Assembly: GCA_019155185.1 (NCBI GenBank)
Contig: CM032804.1
Span: 9,830,492-9,894,491 of the forward strand
Length of the DNA: 64,000 nucleotides
Direction of reading: 5' to 3'
DNA from: Beaufortia kweichowensis
Taxonomy: Eukaryota; Chordata; Actinopteri; Cypriniformes; Gastromyzontidae
The position numbers were made by a program, and so were the translations under genes. Below are positions 37,701 to 48,939 of the stretch, one piece after another (within the stretch, counting starts at the first letter, position 1; the number at the start of each line of letters is the position of its first letter). The notes below the pieces were generated by a model. The model did no database searches, was not told the DNA's origin, and saw only the letters and a program-made list of their open reading frames with translations.

Positions 37701-39109
37701 AAGGTTAATCTTCTGTCCCACAACTAATGTAATTGCTGTATTGTGCGTAAAGTATGATGGTGTTCCCCGACCCAAGTTCTGAGCTGAGAAAATAAAACTA
37801 ATTTTATTAAAGGCTAAAACATTTCACCCATTTTATCAGCGCTTCAAAGCATACACTGAGATAATAAAAGGCATTGTAGGTTCTTTCATTAAATCTAATA
37901 ACACCACTTAGTCATCACTTGAACTAAATTATTATGATTGCAGATACATAACCAGCCCAGAGGTCTCAGTGGTGGTTCTAATCTTGGAGGTATTTTCATC
38001 CATTATGCAGTGAATGGTGTGCAGTAATTCATTCAGAAGTGCTATTCAAAGGTTTAAGACACTGAGGCATGTAATTGACATTTCTTGGTTATTGCTACTC
38101 ACTTCATCCATATTAGCACGGTGTACCTGTCCAGCTTACCTGCTGATAGTGTTCGGAAGATGCCCCGGTGCATTGTGGGATGTGGGGCAGTAGACTAGTA
38201 ATCTAAAATTAAGTGCCAAATTCTTGGCCACTGAAGTAAAAACAGCTAATAAAAACCCAGCAGAGATAGGAAGCTGGTTGATAAAATGCCAAAAATAGAC
38301 AGTAAAGTATATTCAAATTTTAGCACTTTCTAGGGATGCACTTTGAAGATACTAAAATATGGCATGATTTATTTTGTAATTTGTCACAAGCAAAGTGTTT
38401 TAATGAGTTTACTTTTATTATTTTATAATGTGAAAGCAAGTAACAGTACAGAAGAGTAAGTGACTCTAAACCTCTGACCACTAGTGTAAGTTCACTATCA
38501 TGCACACAAAGCTGTTTGAAGTTGACATATTCGACCGCATCAGCACACACGCACAACAGAAATGGTTAAAGCGTTTGTTTTCTATCCTCCTGCTGTGCCG
38601 TGTGTGCACACAGAAAGCAGGCTGGCATTAAAGAACCTTCACTGCTGTCTGTAGGCCAGCAAGCCGTAATGTTTTTACAGCACCTGTTGTGCACTCGCCG
38701 CCTGCACTGCTGCTAAAATTAGACCGTAAACTTCCTCTTATTCCTACAGCACCCTTACCGTACCCTTCTTTAGCTATCCAACCCTCAGGTGTGTAATACA
38801 GTAGCATAGAATTTAAAGGCCATGGAATCTGGCAGCTTTACAGATAGCTAGCAGTTGAGTCTTTGAGTTGCTGTTTGATGAGAATACACTGGTGGCAGAG
38901 ACTCAACTAGCTTCAATGTAGAGCCAGTTGATTATTCATGACCTCTGCAAATGTCACCCAAATGCCACAGAGCGTCAGCGGAGGGCACAGTCATGTCATG
39001 CAATATAATTTTAGTGAGACAATTAAAAATGTAACCAAATAACAAAATAAAAGAATCGTAACCTTATAATTATATGAAGTTGCAGAGACGCTATATATAT
39101 ATTTTATTT
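37701..39109. other. Noncoding sequence with possible regulatory islands
   Basis: More complex segments at about 38080-38200 and 38570-38990 contain CpG and CACCTG-like words, without convincing open frames. No repeat is recognised. Confidence 0.4.
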
Positions 39110-39215
39110 ATTTTTTGGTACCAATATGTACCTTTGTGATACTTCTGTGTTTCTTTAAGGTACTAATATTGCACTTTTTAGGTGCTTTTTGAAATAGTAC
39201 TGCCTACTGGAGTAC
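39110..39215 (+). mobile_element. GGTACTAATATGCACC-type repeat fragment
   Basis: Related short units follow each other: GGTACCAATATGTACCTTTG, AAGGTACTAATATTGCAC, TTTTTAGGTGC, then TTTTGAAATAGTACTGCC. This is a familiar arrangement in small cyprinid DNA transposons. It is truncated, and no ends are seen. Confidence 0.5.
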
Positions 39216-41199
39216 ACATTTTGACCACACAGGTCACAACAAGAGACTATAAAAAACTCATCAAAACTGTGTTTAAAAGTGTCGAAAGTACCATGGCACC
39301 AACTATAGAGTCCAATAGAACTCCAACGTCAACAAAAAGCGAGACACAGTGGAAATTATATTACCACAGGGAGGAAAATGATGACTGAGAGAAAATATAA
39401 GACTGTACAGAACAGATCACTTGCACACAACAGCACTCAGCCTGAACATCACAACACTGACTTTATAATCTGCCTGCATTTACTTAATTAACTACTACCT
39501 ACAACTCAAACTGGTCCACAATCAGGAAACATGTGCCAACCATTTATTTCTTACTGAAAAACTGAAAAATGAGCACCGTATGAGAGACATGAGACTGTTG
39601 TCATACATTTTGTTTCATTTTAAGTGTCTCCGCATCTCAAATATTGTTTGAACAGTCCCATAATTGTCTATTACTAACTTCAGTATAGTTAGAAATTCTA
39701 AACAATTTAAACTATGTAATTTAGTGTCAAGTACAAGGAGATCCATATGTTACAATCCTTGAACACTAATAGAAAAAAATATTAATGTTTTGTGCATGAA
39801 TCTAATTATAATCAAATTAACTTGTTCAAAACCGTATTTATGCTTCGGAAATAGCAGGATTTAAAAAGCAACTAAATGCACAGATAAAAAATAATACATC
39901 AAACAAATGAACCTTCAGCATTAGATGATACAGTTCTGTGGTATCGCACATCTTACATTGATTTACTTCAATCACTGTAACGGTTTCTGCTTTCTCTTAA
40001 AGCAAGCACGCACAAAAACAGAATGTACTTACAATACAGACAGGATCAGGGTTCATGTGGCGAGTTTATAAACTCCACAAATCCATAATTCAGTAATAAA
40101 ATACAGTTTTAGCAACTAACACAAGTATGAATAATCTATAAGCACAGGGTAAAACAGGAAATATTAACCAGAAACAGGACCTTTAGAAAGCAATGTTTAA
40201 TATGAATTTTTTTGATCAACTTAATCAAAAAAAAAACTTTACTATAATTACAATATATGTTTTGTTCAATATTGTATTAGATAAAAAAGCCTTTGTGTTA
40301 CTAGATTCCTTGAACTAATATTCATACTGAGAAGGAAATAATCATATTTTAAAATTTTGAGCTTTTGGCAGCAAATAGCAAAATTAAGATAAATGACTAC
40401 AGTATATACAAACAGCCAAGATCTTACTAATCGAACACTGTCAACCATTATAGTTTCTTGTTTCTTTGAAACTAATCTCTGGGTATGACTCATTTTCCTC
40501 CAGCTCATGGATCATGGTCATGGTCTACAGGGATTGAACTGGCTCCTCTCTGAGCTGTTTTGGCAGCTGGTTGTCTAATTACTCCATTCCTAATGCATGT
40601 ACTCCACAAACACACAAGATTTACAAGCTAGACACCTGTAATTGAAACTGAGCTTCATCTGGGATTTACACATCCATTTGTTTGATGTCATCCTTAAAGA
40701 CAATTTCAGCTGGGGCATTGTATGTTTCTGCCCACCTCCATAACACTTCAAGCTTTAACCTCGGGAAAGTTTGTTGGCACTGCAGGAAACACCTCATTTG
40801 AGCACAGTTTCCTTATGCAACCAGGGACTTTCTTTCTAAAAACGGACAGATCTGAGATGCAGAACTACTCTGGTAAATTTATTTGACCATATAAAGAATT
40901 ATAATACACAAAGAAATAATAATACAAAATAATAAAATAATACACTGTATTTGTATAAAGAATCACATATGTAATACACCAGAAATCAATACTGGCAGAT
41001 CCCTATTGATTCTTAGCCACATTTTAGACTTATTGCATTCGACTTAAGTATTTTACAAGTATTTATATTCAAGTGTTCTGCTTAAACCATACAAATGGCC
41101 TTAATAGATTTCTATTCAGCTATCATCCTTGACTCAGTCCAAGTGAAAATCCATTTCATTTTAATATGTTTACTCTACACGGCTCAAAGCTCCCTTCGT
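39216..41199. other. AT-rich noncoding sequence
   Basis: No gene or repeat recognised. Small open frames (39182-39388 and 40266-40508) have no domain. Part of the first lies in the preceding repeat. Confidence 0.5.
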
Positions 41200-42130
41200 T
41201 TCCTTAAAAAAGCTTTTTACTCTTTCTTGATAATGTGGCTGATTTCATCAGAGCATTTTACCATCCTCTAAACTGATGTGCGCTCAGCCGTGTCCTTCAC
41301 CACGAGCGCCCCGATCAGTGACGGGGGACATCATCAAAGCATCGTAAAGAACGAAGGTGCTTGCGTCTCGACCCCTCCTCCTAAAACACAAGAGCGAGAC
41401 ACCTGCTTGGAAGTCCTGCATTAAGTACAGCAGTCTTCAAAGCAGTGATAATGAGCTTTGTGTTCAAAGCCATTGCCAACCTGTTTGAGCGGCTAACACA
41501 AATGAGCTCTAATGATAATTGCGGCAATCACAGTCTTCCTTTTGGAAAGGCAATGGTGTGTGTGAGGATAAAACTTTACTGCTTTCATACAGTTGGCTCA
41601 TATTAAGATAAGCTTACAATAAGATATTCAATTGCTTTTGCAGTTTGGACACAAATGGCACTTGCTTATACGCTGGACATTGCAACACTGATCAATAACA
41701 TAAAAGTAGGAATAAGTTATATGACAAAGTCAGCTTTTACTTAAAATACCAAACACCTGCATCCAGCACTCAGCAGCACGTCCTAAAGATACTCAGTGTG
41801 CGTGAAACGAGAGTCATTCATCCAATGACGTCAGAATAATCTGATACAGGATGGCATCCAATACTGTGAGATCAATCAAGGGAGAAAAACAGGGCAGAAA
41901 CTAATGAGATACAACAGTTTCACAAAGTACTATCTCCCTCCACATTCACAGCATTCTGCTGATTTATCTTTTACATTTTATTACACAGAATTTTCTCCGA
42001 TGCGGTTAGCTGCAGTCTAACCAGAGGCCATTTATTATATTGCCATTACTTCTGATGCTGCTATACAACAAAAACAAGTTACGATGCCGAGATTACTGCA
42101 GTATAAATACACATTTGAGAGCAAGCTGAA
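41200..42130. promoter_or_regulatory. Candidate conserved noncoding elements
   Basis: Complex islands with CpG occur at about 41210-41560 and 41750-42130. Words include CTAATGATAATTGCGGCAAT (41510), GTTCAAAGCCATTGCC (41462) and CAATGACGTCAGAATAAT (41823), the last containing a perfect TGACGTCA cAMP-response-like site. No useful open frame occurs. Regulatory function is inference. Confidence 0.45.
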
Positions 42131-42599
42131 TATCTGCTGCCAGTATTGAGATGACACCGGTGTAGTAAAATAATCATTGTTTGCACTTGTAGTTATAATA
42201 AAGCAATAAGCCCTGAGAAAAGCAAGATCAATGCATCAATAATAATTCATTATAATTCTAATAATAATAAAAATATTGATTGGGTAATATAGTTGATTAG
42301 ACAAGCTGCCAGGTAACATAACATTATTATGTTTTGGTTATTTTACATTGAATTTGAACATGGCTCATCCAATCAGATCTTAGAACCAGAACATCGATTT
42401 CAAACATCAATTCCTTTCATTCTTTACAGAATTGTTTTCATCTCAGGTGCAGAAATTGATTAATATAACTGTGGTCCAAGCTGTGCAGCATGTATAAAGA
42501 AATACATTATACAGAGGCCTACTTTCCGTAAAACCGTAATCAAAGGAATTATAATTTATTTAGTAACACATACTGTGCAAATTTGTACATTTGTGCCTG
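42131..42599. other. AT-rich noncoding sequence
   Basis: Nothing recognised. Confidence 0.5.
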
Positions 42600-42763
42600 T
42601 AAAAAAACAGGTAAAGTTATTTTTTTGTGATTTAGTGTTTTCTCCATAAAATCATCCTAGGTAATGTAAAGAACATTCTGTGAAAATACAACCTTGCTTA
42701 AAATCAAGCTTTTTTGCTAATCTAAAAATGTGATTATTTGGTTTTCACAGGCAGGGTCACATT
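42600..42763 (-). mobile_element. Interspersed repeat, GTGACCCTG family, copy 2
   Basis: Read on the minus strand from 42763 it begins ATGTGACCCTGCCTGTGAAA and later has ACAGAATGTTCTTTACATTA followed by CTAGGATGATTTTATGG. The same head and tail occur on the plus strand at 1853-2095. The copies diverge in the middle. Confidence 0.75.
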
Positions 42764-44390
42764 TGTCCAAACTGATATAATCTACATCTAAAAACAACCA
42801 TATATGGGTAACACTAATATCCGGAAAATGACACCAATCACAGACAAAGCTGACATAGCAAACAGAACGTATTAACACCACCTACGCCACATTTACACTC
42901 TCTCCCTCTTTTCATCATCGTCATCTTTTCCTGACACATTGTGTATTTGTAATATTAGTCACCGTCTTCCCACTCCAGCACTAGTCATCATCTGGCCCTT
43001 CACCAGATCATTCAGAAAACCCTCCGTCACCCACCCTCAGTGTGGGCTGCTTGTAAAAGAAATGGAAATGACACTTCGCCTTTAAACTTAAGAGCCTGTA
43101 TGCCAGCCAGTCTTCTGGTTAGGTAGAGTTAAGTATATGAACCCTCGCAAGTCAACATGTTTGCTGAAAACATGGAACTATAGCGTCGACTACCCCATTG
43201 ACCCTCAGAGCTTGATTCAGACAGCATTTCACAAATATGCCAAAAGAGCAATTTTTATTTAAGACTTTGTTAAACAGTTGAATGAAAGCCTATTGTAAAA
43301 AAGACAGCAATGTAAAACCGATCTTTACCGACCATCATCAAAAAATGAGAATTTAAGACAAAACCCCTTAAAAATAAAGCTTCTTATGCGATCATGTGCA
43401 CATAAATCTAAGAGCTTGCTGCGTTTGCTGAAAGAGACGAATGAGGAAGGGGAATTTGTTAGTGTCCTACTTAACCACTGATGCAGTAATGCACACGCAT
43501 CCACTGCAGCCGCGCAGAGACGAGGTGAAGATGACATCGTCTGATGGCACGAGTGACAAGTTAGTATGCTATTAAAGGGCTCTCTTCTCTCAGCAATTCT
43601 AATCATATTGTCATTCATGCTATATCCCATTACCAGGATTTATCACAGGTCTTAGGGACAGAGACTTTCCTGATTGAAATGAGGAAGATGTGTATAATTT
43701 ATTATGTTGGCCATACCTAATGTGATATATTAATGCATGCTATTCGTTTAGCTCTGGTGAATAACAAGGCAAATGAGAATGCGATATGTCTAGAATGTGA
43801 TTATTTGATCACATATGATGCAAAATCTGTGAAATTTCATATGATTAATTTAGCTTTTTACTATTTTTATTTATAAACCTTGAAACATATAAGGAGAAAA
43901 ACAGATGGGTTGGTCTCTTTACATATTACAATTTTGATATTCTTTTTAAATGAGTTGTGACACTTCTGATATATATTGCACAGACTAACAGTCAATCTTA
44001 AGAAAAAAACCTGCACATCACAATGTTGCTTCTTGAAATTGCTGAGTAATAGGACATTAGCAGGGGGTCATTTACCGAATGACACAGGCGGCAGAGGTCC
44101 TGATTAAGCCAGACTCTGATCTCTCCGCTGCTAATCTTAGATGAATTACTATTCTGAAATAAGCTGGACACCTCATAATATTCTTAAAAGCCATCATGTT
44201 TCAGGATCAGTTGGAGAGGCTTGTGATGCCAAGAAAAATGCCTGAGCTCAGTGTTATTCCTCAGTGTCAAGATTTGCATACAAAATATAGCAAAACTAAT
44301 GATGGGATTGTTTGTGAAGCATCCCACCATTTCTCGGAACTGCATTGTTTTTGCATTTACTGTTTTTGTTGTTTTCACTCTTTGTAAGAC
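42764..44390. other. Noncoding sequence with possible regulatory islands
   Basis: Moderately complex pieces occur at about 42860-43220, 43400-43680 and 44040-44340. A 101-codon minus-strand frame (43325-43630) and several frames at 44184-44478 on both strands have no recognisable domain. No repeat is identified in this interval. Confidence 0.4.
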
Positions 44391-44630
44391 AGTTCGCCCA
44401 AAAATGAAAACCCTATTTACTCACCCTAATGTAATCCCAAACACAATGAATCATTCTCCTTCTTCTTCAGTACATTAAAGGAAAAAAACAATGTTGATGC
44501 TGCTGTTTTATGTTTGAAAGTAAATGGTAACCAGGGGTTCCAAAAATGACAAAGCATGCACAGCTTTACCAAAACATAAAAGTGAGTAAATAATGAGAGA
44601 ATTTTCATTTTGTAGCTGAATTATTACTTA
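44391..44630 (+). mobile_element. Decayed TTCACCC-family DNA transposon
   Basis: It starts AGTTCGCCCAAAAATGAAAA, with TTTACTCACCCTAATGTAAT and CAATGAATCATTCTCCTTC inside. It ends AAAAGTGAGTAAATAATGAG, AGAATTTTCATTTTGTAG and then a lost GGTGAACT-type terminus. Open frames overlapping its left end are not genes. Confidence 0.7.
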
Positions 44631-46282
44631 AACATATATTTACTTTCCAGTTGCAATGTTTAAAATTAATGCAATTTCTTTTATACTGTGTGAGAGGTCA
44701 GTGACATTTTGATGATCTGGCAACCCTGCACCTCCTCAAGAGAAACAAAGTGAAATGGCCAGTGAGTCACTGCAAACTTCACAGAGGGTGGTATGAAAGC
44801 TTGTCTGAATGTTTTAGTTGATGAGTCAAACAGTGTCCTCGCCATCATCCACTAGCTGTCATTGCTCAATGTGAGGCTTCTTTCTCCAAGACCACAGCAG
44901 GACGCTGCAGTTCCTGCCAGTTCTCACTATCTCTCTCTGATAAACCATCATCTCCATCTCACACTCCTCTGAACCCCACGTACTGTGCACTACACAGAGT
45001 GATCATGGGAGCAATGTTTTTATTTTTATTCTTGCACATTCTGTTATCCATCATGCTCACGTATTCTGTACTACACAAATATACCTCAATTTGTCAACAC
45101 TTGGAAGAGAAAGGTTTTTGGTTGTATCTTCTAGTATATCTTTTAGAATAAATCAAATAAAAACAGGCAAGTAAAGCACATAAATCATGGTCACACTATG
45201 ATGTAAATTTAACAAGTGCAACAGTATATTTCATGCACTCATTGCATGTGTCCCCCACCAACACCCTAGCATATATGCATACTATAGATAGAAGGACATA
45301 AAGTTGTACGGAGCATTTCTAAGCAGTCCTGATTTTTCCCACAGTCGCAGCCCCATGATTTGGTGTTTGTTCCCAGAGCTGTTGGCCTAGAATGTTTAAT
45401 GTATTCCATCTCAGCAGCTTAGATGATCTCATTGTGTCAGAGTCAGGGCTTTGAGTAGTCACTCTAAAACAAGAACCAAATACAGCATGGCACCAACACT
45501 CTCTCCCTCTCTACGTGAGCATTCATGTTCTGCAAATGCAAAGTCGGGCTTGTTTTTTGCAGATGCGAGGCAAGCTCAGTGACAGCAATCTGAAAGAGTG
45601 CTTGCAGAGTTGGCATGGAGAATTAATGGCAGGGGCCTGGACTAATGCATTGGCTCCTCACTTGGCAACCAGCGCTGGACTGGAGTCAGGATGGGGTTGC
45701 AGAAGGCGCAGGCCGATATGATTGATGTCACAGATCATTGCAGAATTATACTGCAGTGTGGCTGTATGGCCAAGGAACTGTGGGACTCGCTCAGGGAGAA
45801 CTGGCAATTTAGATAAGAGAACAAAACCATTTAAGGAATCAGATTCTTCAGAGGTTATGTTTGCCAAAAAGTGATTACAATATACGATATATCAGTTTTA
45901 CTCATTTGCAGATGCAGAAAAATACAAACAATTTGGCATGTGTGTATCATGATTGAGTTGTTAAATGTATTTGTATATTATCATATCTTATGTGCATAAT
46001 TTACAAAAATAAAATGACCATGGTTGCTTTGGGTGATAAGTCATTTGTAATTTACACAAAGCTGAAGCAGTTTTTAGAGTGAACTCTAGGGGGCAGCACC
46101 ACACACCGTTCCACAGGTGCAGGTTGGTTGAAATAGCAGGACCACACTGCAGCACAATGCAGCAGCAGGTAAAAACAACTCCCTCCCTTCTTAAACCTCT
46201 GTCCAATCGCTCTCTTTCCCTCGGTATCTTCCTGCCTCCCTTCCTCTATCATGCTATTTTCATTTACACTATTGTTGCCGCT
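44631..46282. other. Noncoding sequence
   Basis: More complex than average at about 44740-45010 and 45330-45790. Five small open frames in 45515-46333 on both strands have no domain. No defined repeat. Confidence 0.4.
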
Positions 46283-46372
46283 TTTGATGTGTCGCTTCAT
46301 TGTCTCCTAATATTTGTAAGTCGCTTTGGATAGAAGCGTCAGCTAAATGCCTAAATGTAAATGTAAAAAATG
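46283..46372 (+). mobile_element. LINE (L2-like) 3' tail fragment, copy 1
   Basis: TTTTGATGTGTCGCTTCATT is followed by TGTAAGTCGCTTTGGATAGA, AGCGTCAGCTAAATGCC and TAAATGTAAATGTA. This is the well-known fish L2-clade 3' end, shared by many SINEs. The upstream match to 59924-60009 (CTTCATTGTC-CCTAAT block) indicates the same LINE subfamily rather than a SINE head. Confidence 0.7.
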
Positions 46373-46775
46373 TACAATATATTACATCACACCATCATCC
46401 CTCTCTTCCACTTCTGCCTTCATTTCTTTCTCTTCTTCCTATCTGTATTATTTATTTTTTCTCCTGCCATTCCCTATTTTTATCACTGTTTTTACTACCC
46501 TGTCTCCTCCTCTCCTGGGATGTACATTCGTGTGACACATACAATTACACATGCTTTAAAATCAGTGGTTCTCAGACTTTATTACTAGCAGGCCTCCCAC
46601 TGGCCAAGACTTTTTTCTGGGACTGCTGCAATGTTAACAAAAGTGCTTGATTCAAAAAGCCAAGCCATTTTAAAGCCAACAGTGCACAGAGAGTAATCTG
46701 TGAAAATTAGAAGAAAAAATAGAGTAAAATTGTGTCTGGGTGTGGAATGAAACTCACAATAGTGGAATTGAAAAA
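46373..46775. other. Noncoding, pyrimidine-rich then AT-rich sequence
   Basis: 46390-46520 is strongly pyrimidine-rich (CT runs), which yields three overlapping plus-strand open frames rich in Ser, Phe and Leu that are compositional artefacts. At 46562 the string CAGTGGTTCTCAGACTTT resembles a hAT end, but no matching opposite end was found. Confidence 0.5.
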
Positions 46776-46801
46776 TAGTTAATCTAGCTAGTTAATCTAG
46801 C

Positions 46802-46832
<31 letters not shown>
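46776..46832. repeat. 13-bp tandem duplication followed by (AT)n
   Basis: TAGTTAATCTAGC occurs twice without a gap (46776-46788 and 46789-46801), then an (AT)n microsatellite runs from about 46805 to 46832. Confidence 0.9.
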
Positions 46833-47930
46833 TTCAATAATTAAATGCATTTAATACTTTAATAATAAAATAATATTAATTTAAATGTAACATATAATAA
46901 AATCATTTTAAGTCATCTTATGTGTTTGCTGAGGCTCTCTGGTAGGACCCACTGCTTGAGATGATGATGATGTCATACCAAGCATAGCTTGTAAGCAGAA
47001 TTCAAATATTATTTATATTTTGCACACGAATATTGATCAATGCATAAACTTTAACATTTGTTGCTGGGCAACTTTCTTGTGCTGTAAAAAAGCACAAAAG
47101 AAAATCAACAAAATGAAAACAATATGAAACAACAAGATTTTCCTTTGTGTTAAATGTTCATGTGGTTTTCTTTTTGTTAGTTTCCTTTTTTCCAATTTGA
47201 AAGGCAGTTTTGCTGACTGCATGTCAATTGGTAAATCAATGTTATGTATGTAGATCTACACAGATATTTACCAGACGATGGAGATCTTGCAGCTCTTACA
47301 GATGAATGAAGTGCACAGAAAGCATGCTGATGTTCACATGTTGTACTACAATAGATGAAAACGTGTCCATTAGTCACCACTGCAGTACACAGCCCTCCCT
47401 CCTGATGTCTCTGACTAAAAATACCAGAAGAGGCATCAAAGAATCACATTTGAAGCGTGAGACGTCTATTGAAAAAGCTGCCAGAGAAGCTAATTACCCA
47501 TTCAGGGCTGTCATACCTAATCAACACTTCTTTAAGACTGTCAGCATGCCATTCATACTGCTGGCTGTGCAGACATCTTTGGTATCCATAAACACTACCA
47601 CTACAGCATTACTTAATTGGGTCCTGAACCGTCAGCTGAACAGAAAGATGCAGAGTGTGATTTGCTTGAATAGGATATGATAAGAAGTGCTGATGCACAG
47701 GTGCACTCCTTACAAATGCTGAATTTGTTTCAGAAGGGGACACTTGGAATATAAAAATGCCATCTCTATGGAACCATTTAAGAGTTTGCAAGATGATAAA
47801 AGCCTCAGGTGATGCTCGGTCGATTCATGCTATTCAAGCCATCAGCATGCTCTTGTAATGCCTAGAGCTGTATATATATCCTTGTGTTGTTATTGGCCAG
47901 ATTATCTGAACAAGCTCCTCCCAAAAATTG
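46833..47930. other. Noncoding sequence
   Basis: AT-rich. A 124-codon plus-strand frame at 47306-47680, the longest in the window, has no recognisable domain and neither a start context nor a splice context that stands out. No repeat recognised. Confidence 0.45.
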
Positions 47931-47933
47931 TAA

Positions 47934-47984
47934 AGTTATAAAACTTGCAACTTGCAAAAGTTGCAAGTTATAAAACTTGCAACT
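47934..47984. repeat. Short direct and inverted repeat
   Basis: The 19-mer AGTTATAAAACTTGCAACT occurs at 47934-47952 and again at 47966-47984. Between and across them AACTTGCAACTT (47942-47953) and AAGTTGCAAGTT (47958-47969) form a perfect 12-bp hairpin with a 4-base loop. Confidence 0.9.
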
Positions 47985-48511
47985 GGTTTTATATGGTGTA
48001 AATTAAGGCCTACAAGATATAAAAAATGCACATGTTGAAATGGTTTGTAATAATTAAATTATTTGAATAATTCAAAGAGTTTTTACGTCAATGCAGATAG
48101 CAGAGAGTTTGGAAGACAAAGAGGTTGATGCTTGCTTGCTCACAACGACAATAACTGTATTCCAGGACACACAATAGAAGCAACTAGACAATTCTTTCTT
48201 GAGCTGACGGACAGCAGGAGGGAATGGAGAGAAAATGGCTGGACAACCTAAACCTGTGGTCAGAAAGGTATGTGGTAATTCTGCAGGGGCGAAGCAATCT
48301 ACCCCCAACGTGAAGGTGAATTTCTGGGGACCTGAAAGTAATAATCCCTGTGACCCCGATCATTTAACCTCATTTGTCATAAGTGGCTCTGTCGATCTGA
48401 AATATCCCACACACGATGAAAGTTTAAAACACTGGAGCAGAACCTCAACTATAGGGTATGCTGGTTTGAACCCTGCAATTCCATATGAGCAGTTTCTACT
48501 GTTCACTTAAA
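47985..48511. other. Noncoding sequence
   Basis: It holds a 91-codon plus-strand open frame (48235-48510) whose first 11 codons end at a consensus splice donor. This is discussed in findings and not called as a gene. Confidence 0.4.
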
Positions 48512-48750
48512 TAACTTCACCCAAAAAATGAAAAACTGTGCCATTATTTACATTATTCATGTCATTCCAAGACTTCTTTCATGCGTAGAACACAAAAGGC
48601 ACAATTTGAACTGTACCAGTGATTCTTTCCTATGCAATTACAATGAATGGGGACAAGGGCTTACAACTCTCAAAAATGTGCAAAAGTACCATGATATTAT
48701 TTTAAAAGTGCTATACTGCAAGTCTTCTAAAGACATACGATGAAATTTTA
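48512..48750 (+). mobile_element. Decayed TTCACCC-family DNA transposon
   Basis: It begins TAACTTCACCCAAAAAATGA, with TTCATGTCATTCCAAGAC, TAGAACACAAAAGGCACAAT and TTACAATGAATGGGGACAAG. This order is the same as other copies in the window. The right end is unclear. The 71-codon frame at 48528-48743 lies inside it and is not a gene. Confidence 0.65.
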
Positions 48751-48754
48751 GCCA

Positions 48755-48808
48755 TTACACATACTACAGGTCACTTTGGATAAAAGCTTCAGCCAAATGA
48801 TTGAATTA
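48755..48808 (+). mobile_element. SINE/LINE tail fragment (CTTTGGATAAAAGC)
   Basis: ACTACAGGTCACTTTGGATA is followed by AAAGCTTCAGCCAAATGA, the conserved 3' tail shared by L2-clade LINEs and tRNA-derived SINEs in cyprinids. No tRNA-like head is seen, so it is a truncated copy. Confidence 0.65.
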
Positions 48809-48939
48809 CATTCGGCATGCAGGCACTAAATATGAGCAGCATGCAATCCTTTAATTGCCTTATTATGTATTGTATTGCTTGCTTGAAATTGAACAAATCC
48901 ACGACAACCATCTGACTGTGTTAACAGGCAATGAGAGTA

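Noticed and set aside
46300..46650. Overlapping plus-strand frames rich in Ser, Leu and Phe with membrane-like appearance
   Set aside because: They arise from a pyrimidine-rich stretch next to a LINE tail. Several phases are open at once, and no domain is present.
46562..46965. CAGTGGTTCTCAGACTTT as the left end of a hAT element
   Set aside because: The start looks hAT-like, but no matching inverted end or target duplication could be found downstream.
47306..47680. 124-codon plus-strand open frame
   Set aside because: It is the longest frame in the window, but it has no recognisable domain, motif, signal peptide or exon context. A frame of this length is plausible by chance over 64 kb read in six phases.
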